From Pseudonocardia sp. TRM90224 (GTDB lineage: Bacteria > Actinomycetota > Actinomycetes > Mycobacteriales > Pseudonocardiaceae), in NCBI RefSeq assembly GCF_021245725.1, contig NZ_JAJGSX010000044.1:1-57136 (forward strand): a stretch of 57,136 nt of DNA, written 5' to 3'. Positions 1 to 7,281 of this stretch are shown one piece after another (position 1 is the first letter of the stretch; every line of letters starts with the position of its first letter). The translations under genes were made by a program, and so were the position numbers. The notes beneath the pieces were generated by a model that saw only the letters and a program-made list of their open reading frames with translations, made no database searches and was not told where the DNA came from.

Positions 1-989
1 CATTCCGTCGGGGATGACGCGGTTTGCGCGGCCGATGTCGAGTGGTTGGCTGTCGCCGTTATGACGATGGGGATGACAGCGGCGTGGCAGGCGAGCAGCC
101 GCAGATCCTTGGTGGCGATGGCGCCGCCGAAGTCGAGGATCGCGGTCCGGACCCGGTTCTCCAGCTCTGCGAGTGGGATGTGCACGTTGAGGTGCGGGCG
201 GTGGCCGCCGGCGTGGGGGACGTCGCCGTGGTCAAGCACATACCCGCAGATATCAGCGAGTGCTGCGGCTTGGCGCTGTCCCATGCTGCGCTGATCATCG
301 CTGGTGGTCGGCTTCGACTTGGCGTCGATCAAGGTGGCGATGGTGGCGAACAGGACCGGGTTGTCGAACCGGCCCTTGATCGTCCCACCGGGCCGGTCGG
401 GATGGCGGGTGATGGTCAGCTCGTTGACCTCGGACTCGGGGCCGTCGTCGGGGTCGGGTCCGTCCTGGTCGAACGACCGGACCACTTGCATCCCCAGGGT
501 GAAGAGACCTTGCGGGTCGAACACCGCCGCCTGGTCTGCGAGCTGGGCTTCGACGTGCGCGCACGTCGCCGGGGTCAACCGCCCGGCCTCTTTCGAGCCG
601 AGGACTTCGGCGATCTTCTCGACGTGGCGCAGGCTCATCGCCCCGGCCTCGAACGCCGCCGCCGTGGCGGGCAGCCGGGGCGGCAACACCTGACCGCCCA
701 GGGCGATCCGAGGACAGACATGCTCGGCGGCGGTCACGTACCGCCTGGCATCGTTGCGGTCGAGATTCCACAGATCCCGGATCGCGTGGATCGGCGACTT
801 GTACCCCCGCGCGTGAAAGCCGCCCTCACGAACGAAAGCACTGATCGCGCAAACCTTCGCAAAGTCCACCCGCCGCCCCAGAACCTCTAACTCACGGGTC
901 GCAGTGCACCGTTCTTCGAACGCCCCGACCAGGGTGTCTGCCTGCAGTTGTGCCACCCCGTCAAGGGTGGCCTGCAGGTTCTCGGACAT
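1..989 (-). pseudogene. DUF222/13E12-type HNH endonuclease, 5' part, frameshifted (copy 1)
   Basis: An ATG at 989 opens a frame that stays open to the left edge. Over the first 308 residues it matches the complete DUF222-HNH protein at 20111-21424 with about 34 differences by eye, roughly 89% identity. At positions 60/61 one base is missing compared with the paralogue (gccgttatgacg against gccgttcatgacg), so the remaining visible codons are out of frame and the HNH motif, which would lie beyond the edge, cannot be reached in frame. DUF222 proteins with a C-terminal HNH motif include the REP13E12 repeat family of mycobacteria; their cellular role is not settled. The ATG follows a TAAAAT hexamer by six bases, as in copy 2, suggesting a leaderless start. 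Whether the frameshift is a mutation or a sequencing error cannot be told here. Confidence 0.75.
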
Positions 990-1535
990 ACTTCCATTTT
1001 AGACGCGGCGAAGATCCATAGCCACTCCAATTTCGCCATCTTCCCTGTTTCTGGGGTGGCTGGGTTGGGTGAAGAGCGTATTTCCTGGTTGCGTCGCCTG
1101 CCGTCCCCGACCTGCACTCCAGTCCCGACGATCGGCCTGCGGGAAGAGGGTGGTCCTCTGTCCTGTGGTGCCGTCCAGAGAACATTCCCACCGCGCACGC
1201 CGTCGCACCAAGACGTGCCCACCTCCTGGACAAAGGCGTCGACAACGACGTTATGGCTGTTTGTGAGCGCTAACAACAGCCAAAATGTCGTTGTCGACGG
1301 CCGGCGCAGCCGGCGTGCCCGCCACCCACAGGTGGAGCTGAAGAGTGCCATCCCGGAGACTTGCCCGCCCGGCGAGGGCGCCCTTAAAAAACGCGACCAC
1401 CAAGACCAACAGGGACCACGGCCACGAGACCATCCGCCACAGACCCACCCAACGAACCACGTCGAGAACCACCCGCCACCCGCCCAAAACGCGCGACTCA
1501 CCGCTCCGAAACGCGCGACTGGACCTGGTGGGGTA
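990..1535 (-). repeat. Conserved leader of HNH copy 1 (inverted repeat of the leader at 19485-20110)
   Basis: Reading on the minus strand, this region matches the sequence in front of HNH copy 2. The roughly 195 bases next to the start codon differ at only about ten positions, so the leader is better conserved than the coding region. The distal part (about 1310-1530) matches about 19490-19655. Indels between the copies are not multiples of three, so the region is not a conserved protein frame. In the middle the two copies differ: this one holds the hairpin at 1238-1298, the other a different hairpin and a cruciform. No gene is supported within it. Confidence 0.75.
1238..1298. repeat. 61-base palindrome with GTCGACAACGAC arms, first copy
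   Basis: The outer 12 bases (GTCGACAACGAC) pair perfectly with the last 12. The stem continues to about 24 pairs with one mismatch and one G-T pair. The apex carries TTGTGAGCGCTAACAA, itself a near-palindrome that resembles operators of LacI-family repressors (core TGTGAGCGCTCACA). It sits inside the leader of HNH copy 1. Confidence 0.8.
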
Positions 1536-1538
1536 AGC

Positions 1539-1599
1539 GTCGACAACGACGTTCTGGTCGTTTGTGAGCGCTAACAACAGCCAAAACGTCGTTGTCGAC
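1539..1599. repeat. 61-base palindrome with GTCGACAACGAC arms, second copy
   Basis: The sequence has 15-base perfect arms beginning GTCGACAACGACGTT and the same TTGTGAGCGCTAACAA centre as the copy at 1238-1298. The two copies bracket the distal part of the HNH leader. This one also lies about 250 bases upstream of the AraC-type gene at 1854. Confidence 0.8.
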
Positions 1600-1632
1600 G
1601 CCCAAGCCCGGCCGGCGCCGAAGGCGTGCCAG

Positions 1633-1782
1633 TCACGCCCGGCGTCTCGTGCACACGCCGGAGCCGGACCGGGTGAGGAGCTGGTCGGTCAGCCGGCCGG
1701 CGAGGACCAGCAGGCCGAGCGCGGCCAGCGTCACGGGCACGCTGACGACAACGGGAACGCACATGAACGCGGTGAACAACAC
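1633..1782 (-). CDS. Possible small single-span membrane protein
   Basis: A GTG at 1782 opens 49 codons. They begin with a strongly hydrophobic stretch (about residues 2-29, including VPVVVSVPVTLAALGLLVL) and end in a charged tail (RLTDQLLTRSGSG...). The hydrophobic block is not what random high-GC sequence usually gives, but the ribosome-binding site is weak and an upstream in-frame stop excludes a longer version. It could be the relict last helix of a lost transporter. No family is recognised. Confidence 0.25.
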   Translation of the reverse strand: MLFTAFMCVPVVVSVPVTLAALGLLVLAGRLTDQLLTRSGSGVCTRRRA

Positions 1783-1841
1783 GACGCGATGGTCCGGCCG
1801 CTCCCGGGGTCGTCGACAGTGGCGGGAATGTCGACTTCCGA

Positions 1842-1847
1842 TAGATT
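1842..1847 (+). promoter_or_regulatory. -10-like hexamer TAGATT of a possible leaderless start
   Basis: TAGATT ends six bases before the ATG at 1854 and no Shine-Dalgarno sequence precedes that ATG. This spacing is typical of leaderless transcripts in actinobacteria. No convincing -35 element is seen. Confidence 0.35.
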
Positions 1848-1853
1848 ACCGCC

Positions 1854-2837
1854 ATGCACGTCGTGGCCGTCCTTGCCGTCGATCACGCGCACAGCTTCGA
1901 CCTCGCCACGCCGCTGCAGGTCTTCACGACCGCGCATTCCGTGCCGGTGCAGCCGGGTGCCGTGCTGGGCGAGCCGCTCTACCGGGTCGTGGTGTGCGGT
2001 GACGGCGAGGACATGGTCGTCACCGGGGTCGGCGGCGCCGAGATGTACCGGTACACGCCCGCCCACCGCCTCCGCGTCGCGCTGGACGCCGACACGATCG
2101 TCGTGCCGGGGTCGGCCGGGCACCGGTGGCCGTCGCCGGACGTGATCGACGTCCTGCGCGAGGCGCACCGGCGCGGGATCAGGATCGCGTCGATCTGCGG
2201 CGGAGCGTTCACGCTGGCTGCCGCCGGGCTGCTCGACGGGCGGCGCGCGGCGACGCACTGGACCGACGCGATGGTGATCGCCGAGCAGTTCCCGCTCGTC
2301 GAGGTCGACGCCGGAGTGCTCTTCGTCGACGACGGTGACGTGCTGACGTCGGCCGGCGCGGCAAGCGGCCTCGACCTGTGCCTGCACATGATCCGCCGGG
2401 ACCACGGCTCGGCGGTCGCGGCGGAGACGGCCCGGCACATGGTGGTGCCGCCGCAACGTGACGGCGGCCAGGCGCAGTTCATCCGGCACCGCGATCCCGG
2501 GGTCGGCGACGGTTCGCTCGAGCCGACGATGCGGTGGATGCGCGAGCGCATCGACCAGGCCCTCACCTCGGACGAGATCGCCGAGCACGCGGGTGTCAGC
2601 GAGCGCACGCTCTACCGGTGGTTCCGCGAGCAGACCGGCAAGTCCCCACTGCAGTGGATCTTGCAGCAGCGGCTGCGCTACGCCCAGGAGCTGCTCGAAA
2701 CCACCGACCTGCCGATCGAGGCCGTCGCGCACCAGAGCGGGTTCAGCACGTCGATCAACCTGCGGCAGCACTTCGCGAGGCACACCAAGACGTCGCCGCT
2801 GGCCTACCGGCGCGCGTTCCGCGCCCGGACCGGCTGA
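1854..2837 (+). CDS. GlxA/FtrA-like AraC-family transcriptional regulator
   Basis: The protein has 327 residues and two domains. Residues 1-170 form a DJ-1/PfpI-like (glutamine amidotransferase-like) sensor domain with the nucleophile-elbow motif SICGGAF (Cys115). Residues about 225-322 form an AraC-type double helix-turn-helix, with ERTLYRWFREQTGKSP in the first motif and the second ending in SPLAYRRAFR. Proteins of this layout are cytoplasmic DNA-binding regulators, often of amine or small-metabolite catabolism; the amidotransferase-like domain usually senses rather than catalyses. Its stop lies five bases from the stop of the convergent STAND gene, so no operon partner is evident and the target is unknown. 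Confidence 0.9.
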   Translation: MHVVAVLAVDHAHSFDLATPLQVFTTAHSVPVQPGAVLGEPLYRVVVCGDGEDMVVTGVGGAEMYRYTPAHRLRVALDADTIVVPGSAGHRWPSPDVIDVLREAHRRGIRIASICGGAFTLAAAGLLDGRRAATHWTDAMVIAEQFPLVEVDAGVLFVDDGDVLTSAGAASGLDLCLHMIRRDHGSAVAAETARHMVVPPQRDGGQAQFIRHRDPGVGDGSLEPTMRWMRERIDQALTSDEIAEHAGVSERTLYRWFREQTGKSPLQWILQQRLRYAQELLETTDLPIEAVAHQSGFSTSINLRQHFARHTKTSPLAYRRAFRARTG

Positions 2838-2842
2838 ATCCG

Positions 2843-5800
2843 TCAGTCCCCGGCGCAGGGCCGGTCGAGTTCGACGCCCTGTGGGAGCAGTGTGCGGACC
2901 GGGTCGGGGAACGGACCGTCGACCAGCGAGCACAGCCGGGTGGCCCAGTCGTCGGCGGTGAGCGGCAGGTTGAACGGGAGCCAGCCACTCCCGGTGCCGA
3001 CGCGCAGGTAGCGCCCGTCGTCGCTCACGGTGGCGATCCGGTAGATGAGGGGCAGGCTGAACGAGCCGGCCTGAGCGCCACGGTCGACATCCCAGAACGC
3101 GACCGTCCGGACGTCCGTGGTCTGCGTCGTGAGCGCGTGCCCGTCCTGCGAGACGCCGAGCAGCCCTGTTGCGCCGGGCACCGGGATCACGGACCGGACG
3201 GGTTGCAGGTCGGACCGGTCGCGCACGTCGAGGTCCTGCCCGATCGTGACGCCGACCAGCCGGTCCCCCGCGGGGGAGTATGCGTACGCGACCGGCTGCT
3301 GCGAACCGACCAGCGGGACGTCGGCGAGGTGGCGGCGCTCGCGCAGATCCCACAGCTCGCCGCCGAGGTTCCGTGGCAACGCGACTTCGTCGGGGCGATC
3401 GGGCCGGACCGCGAACAGCGTGGCTTCGTGGAACGTCTGCTCGGGGAAGGTGATCGGTTCGTACAGCTGTGCGCCGGTCGCCCGGTCCCACGTGGTCACG
3501 CGGAACCCGGAGAAGACGATCAGGCGGTCGGGCAGCAGCCGGATCGCGGGCCGAAAACCCTGCGCCGTGGCGGGCAGCTCGTGCACCGATCGGCGCTGCA
3601 GCGAGGGCACGGCGAAGTCGGTGATCGTCCAGCCGGCTGGGTGCTGGTCCAACACGACCAACCCGTCGCCGATGAACACGGAGCCAGCGGGTCCCAGCCC
3701 GGCTTCTTGGTTCGTGAGCGCCACCGTCCGGCGGAAGTCCTGGTCGTAGACGGCCACGCCTCCCTGGTCGAACGCGATGACGTGTCCGTCGTCGGCGGGC
3801 CATGCGGTCCCGTCTCCGGACGTCACCACGGGATGGGCGCGCAGCCGCAGGGCCGACGTGCCGTGCGCGAGGATCACGGTGGGCGATCCGGGGCCGTCGA
3901 TCACGGCGAGGGCCAGGTTCCGCCCGGGAGTCAGTGCGTTGCGCGAGTTCGGCGGTAGGGCGAGGTCGAAGGTGCGGCCGTCGGTGAGTCGGGTGATGCG
4001 CGCGACGCGGCTGTCGATCGCGCCATCGATGGTGCTGACCTCGACGAGGTACCGCCCGCCCTTCGAGACCTCCAGCGGCTCCCGGGCGGAGCAGCGGGTG
4101 ATCAGCGGCAGGCGCCGGATCTGCGTCCCGTCGGCCAGCGCGCGCAGCACCGCGACCGAGCGGTCGCCGTCCTGCTCGCAGCTCACGACGGTGCCCGGGA
4201 CGGTCGCGGCGGTTGCGCTGCCGGGCGGGTAGGTGTGCCGGATGCCGCCGTCCGAGAGCGAACGGACCTGCAGCGGACCCAGGTCACGTGCCTCCCAGCC
4301 GAGCTGGATCACCACGAGATCCGGGTCGAGGGTCTGCTCCATCTCGATGTTGCTCGGGTCCTCGATCGGTGCGATCCGGTGCGGGACCTCCGCTCCCGTT
4401 CCTGCGGCTCGCAGCTCGATGACGTTCACACCCGGGCGGACCTGGTGGGTCCAGCCCACGCGCGTTCCTGAAGGGTCGAACCCCGTCGTGGCCGTCGCCG
4501 GCAGGACCGCGCCCACATGCGTCCGCTCGGGGCCGGTGCGCGAAGTGAGATCCCAGCGGAGCAGGTCGCCGTCGGCTGTGATCGCGACGAGCGCGGCCCC
4601 GCCGTCGACGAGACCGCCGCTGCGGAAACCGTCGGGCACCGGCACGTCCCACCGATCCGGCCGGCCGGCGGCCAGCCCGTCGATGACCGCGAGCCCCTTG
4701 CCGTGGCGGACGAGCACGCGGTCCGTGCCGTCCGCGTTGGCGAGGCTGTCCAGGCCCTCGCCGTTGACGTCGGGGATGATCGCGTCGACCGAGCGCATGG
4801 AGAGGTACTGGTTGACCAGCGCCGTGCGGGCGGCGGCGTTGTCCGGGTCGAGCTGCCACGCGGTGAGCGCGAGCTGCGTCGCGGTGACGGGGTCGTAGCC
4901 GGCGCGGGCGAGCGCCGCCTGCGCGACGAGCTCGGCGTTCGCGAGGCGGAGCTGGTCGTTGACGCGGTTCCCGCGGTTGACGGCGACGACGGAGAGGGTG
5001 CCGGCGGCGAGCGCGAGCACGGCGAGCACGGCGGTGAGCACCCGCCAGCGACGCACCTTGCGACGCTGGAGCGCGCGGCTTCGGCGGATGTACTCGCGGT
5101 TGGCGGGGGAGAGGTCGGCGCCCGCCGCGGGCAGGCGGTCGAGGGCTGCGGAGAGCGAGGTGCCGCGCAGGAGCGCGCCGTCGTCGTGGTCGGCGTCCTC
5201 CCAGCGTTCGCGCTGCTCGTCGAGCTGCGCCCGCCAGGCGATGACGTCGCGGTCCTCGCCCAGCCAGTCGCGCAGGCGGGGCCAGTGCGCGATGAGGGCC
5301 TGGTGCGCGAGCTGGACGTGCTCGGCACCGTTGGCCGAGCGCGCGAGCACGACGAGCCGGCCCGCGGCGAGGCGGTGGACGATCGGACGCAGGTCGGCGG
5401 CCACATCGGCCCAGGCCAGCGAGGTGCGCATGAACCTGCCCTCGCGGTCGGGGCGGGCCAGTGCGGTGAGCAGCCGGCGCAGTCGCGGCGCGTCGTCGGG
5501 ATCGGTGAAGCCGGCCAGCACGGCCTCGGCGTGCGTGGCGATCACGCCGGCCACCCCGCCGGTCTGCTCGTAGGCCGCGACGGTGAGGTAGCCGCCGTCG
5601 CGGCGTGACCACAGCTCGGTGAGCAACGACTCGACGAGGGGCAGCTGGCCGGGCTCGGTGGCGGCGTCGTCGAGGATTCGGTCGACGAGCCCGGCCTCGA
5701 AGGAGAGGCCGGGGGCTCGTTCGGCCGGCGCCACGATGGCATCGCGCAGCTGGCCGCGTTGCATCGGCGGGACCAGCACGGTGCCGGCGCTGAGCAGTCC

Positions 5801-6880
5801 GGCGAGCTCGGGCACCAGCACCTCGTCGAGCGTCGCCGAGCGCAGCGTGAGCACGGCGCCGATCGGTTCGGGGGCCGTCACCAGCTCACCCACTCGGTGC
5901 AGCAGCTCGCGCGCGCTGTCGGGCTGGGCCGCGGCGAGCTCTTCGAACTGGTCGACGACGAGCACGAGCCGCCCGTCCCCGTCCGTGCTCGCCGAAAGGG
6001 CGGCGGCGAGCGCCGGTTCGACGGGCTGGTCCGGCAGCGGCGTCAGGCGGGCGATCCGGGCGCCCTGGGCGCGCAGCCGCGGCACGAGACCAGCACCCAC
6101 CAGCGACGACTTCCCGACCCCCGACGGTCCGACGACCGCCACGAGCGGGTGCGCGCCAAGCGCATCGACGAGCACGGTGACGTCGGTGTCGCGGCCGAAG
6201 AAGAACTCGGCGTGCTCCTCGTCGAACGGTTCCAGGCCGCGGTACGGGCAGGGCAGCAGCTCGGGATCGACACCGAGGACGTGCTCGACCGGGATCAGGT
6301 ACGCGGTGGTCGTGCGCCCGCTGGCATCGGCTGCGACGGTCATGCCGACCACCGCGCCGGTCTCCTCGTGCCACACCGGGGCGCCGCTGAAACCTTCGAC
6401 GATCGGCTGGTCGCCGACGTCGCTCTGCAGCTGGAACCAGCGGGTGCCCTGCTCGCCGCGGATGCGTCCGGTGCTCCACACGCCGTCGGTCATGCCCTCC
6501 GGGAAGCCGAGCACCCGGAAGCGCTGGTCCCACAGCTGGTCGACGCGCCGCAGCGGCGGCATCCGGGCCCCGGCCGGCGCCGGTTCGAGCAGCTCGAGCA
6601 CAGCGACGTCCCCGGTGCCGTCCTCGGCGATCGGCAGCCAGCGCCGAACGACCGCCCGCACCGGGGCGGCGTCGTGCAACGGGAAGTCCAAGCTGATCGG
6701 GCCGTCGGGCGGTTCGGGCGAGTACGGATCGGTGCCGGCGGCGCTCGCCACCACATGGGCGCACGTCGCCACCAGATCCGACCCGATGAGGAAGCCGGCG
6801 CCCACGACCTCCCCGGCAGGCGTTCTCACCCTGGCTGCCGCGCGCATGGCGAGGCTGTGGTCCTGGCTGCTCAGCGGCAC
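2843..6880 (-). CDS. Trypsin-like protease / STAND NTPase / beta-propeller protein
   Basis: This is a 1345-residue multidomain protein. Residues about 10-205 form a trypsin-like serine protease fold with a plausible triad: His42 (CAHVV), Asp91 (GDVAVLEL) and Ser165 (GFSGAP). Residues about 210-600 form a STAND-type P-loop NTPase, with Walker A GPSGVGKSS at 251-259 and Walker B LVLVVDQFEE near 305-314. A hydrophobic span at about 613-634 could be a membrane anchor. The C-terminal 700 residues look like degenerate WD40-type propeller blades and end in the W..xxC-style tail often seen in this group (DDWATRLC). GTG start with GGGGGAG about eight bases upstream. Proteins combining an effector-like protease, a STAND switch and a sensor propeller are predicted conflict or stress-signalling devices; that role is inferred. 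It stands alone, 401 bases downstream of the LuxR gene. Confidence 0.9.
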   Translation of the reverse strand: MPLSSQDHSLAMRAAARVRTPAGEVVGAGFLIGSDLVATCAHVVASAAGTDPYSPEPPDGPISLDFPLHDAAPVRAVVRRWLPIAEDGTGDVAVLELLEPAPAGARMPPLRRVDQLWDQRFRVLGFPEGMTDGVWSTGRIRGEQGTRWFQLQSDVGDQPIVEGFSGAPVWHEETGAVVGMTVAADASGRTTTAYLIPVEHVLGVDPELLPCPYRGLEPFDEEHAEFFFGRDTDVTVLVDALGAHPLVAVVGPSGVGKSSLVGAGLVPRLRAQGARIARLTPLPDQPVEPALAAALSASTDGDGRLVLVVDQFEELAAAQPDSARELLHRVGELVTAPEPIGAVLTLRSATLDEVLVPELAGLLSAGTVLVPPMQRGQLRDAIVAPAERAPGLSFEAGLVDRILDDAATEPGQLPLVESLLTELWSRRDGGYLTVAAYEQTGGVAGVIATHAEAVLAGFTDPDDAPRLRRLLTALARPDREGRFMRTSLAWADVAADLRPIVHRLAAGRLVVLARSANGAEHVQLAHQALIAHWPRLRDWLGEDRDVIAWRAQLDEQRERWEDADHDDGALLRGTSLSAALDRLPAAGADLSPANREYIRRSRALQRRKVRRWRVLTAVLAVLALAAGTLSVVAVNRGNRVNDQLRLANAELVAQAALARAGYDPVTATQLALTAWQLDPDNAAARTALVNQYLSMRSVDAIIPDVNGEGLDSLANADGTDRVLVRHGKGLAVIDGLAAGRPDRWDVPVPDGFRSGGLVDGGAALVAITADGDLLRWDLTSRTGPERTHVGAVLPATATTGFDPSGTRVGWTHQVRPGVNVIELRAAGTGAEVPHRIAPIEDPSNIEMEQTLDPDLVVIQLGWEARDLGPLQVRSLSDGGIRHTYPPGSATAATVPGTVVSCEQDGDRSVAVLRALADGTQIRRLPLITRCSAREPLEVSKGGRYLVEVSTIDGAIDSRVARITRLTDGRTFDLALPPNSRNALTPGRNLALAVIDGPGSPTVILAHGTSALRLRAHPVVTSGDGTAWPADDGHVIAFDQGGVAVYDQDFRRTVALTNQEAGLGPAGSVFIGDGLVVLDQHPAGWTITDFAVPSLQRRSVHELPATAQGFRPAIRLLPDRLIVFSGFRVTTWDRATGAQLYEPITFPEQTFHEATLFAVRPDRPDEVALPRNLGGELWDLRERRHLADVPLVGSQQPVAYAYSPAGDRLVGVTIGQDLDVRDRSDLQPVRSVIPVPGATGLLGVSQDGHALTTQTTDVRTVAFWDVDRGAQAGSFSLPLIYRIATVSDDGRYLRVGTGSGWLPFNLPLTADDWATRLCSLVDGPFPDPVRTLLPQGVELDRPCAGD

Positions 6881-6969
6881 GCTTCAGCTCCCCCGACGAC
6901 TCGTGGCGGAGCATAGGCGGACGTGCCGCGATGCCCCGACCCGCCGGGCCGGTCGCCCACGTCCCAACT

Positions 6970-7199
6970 CGGTGAGTCGACACTTCCAGCACGGTGAGTC
7001 GACGGTTCCAACTCGGTGAGTCGACGGTTCCAGCACGGTGAGTCGACACCTTCAGCCCGGTGCGGCGCGGCGCCGAATCGTGGGACTCGCGCGCCGGAAC
7101 GTGGGACTCGCGTGCCGGAGGTGTCGACTCACCGTGCCGGAGGTGTCGACTCGCCGTGCCGGAGGTGTCGACTCACCGTGCCGAAAGTGTCGACTCACC
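6970..7199. repeat. Array of 22-base GAGTCGAC repeats in inverted halves
   Basis: About four 22-base units of the type CGGTGAGTCGACACTTCC plus AGCA run on the plus strand from 6970. After a GC-rich centre (about 7056-7110) about four units run in the opposite orientation to 7199. There are no spacers, so this is not a CRISPR array. The same unit recurs at 19328-19520 and 45112-45213. The array lies about 90 bases upstream of the STAND gene start. The rest of the 401-base gap (7200-7281) holds two degenerate GACTCGCGCACG units and nothing else recognisable. Confidence 0.8.
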
Positions 7200-7281
7200 C
7201 GCCCGCCTCGACTCGCGCACGGGGTGGCCCCGACTCGCGCACGGTGTGGGCCCGACTCGCGCGCCGGGCGGGCGGGTGCCG

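Noticed and set aside
1731..3803. 690-codon minus-strand frame
   Set aside because: It lies opposite the AraC gene and out of frame with the STAND gene; no recognisable domain.
6970..7199. CRISPR array
   Set aside because: Units are directly tandem with no unique spacers, change orientation midway, and there are no cas genes in the window.
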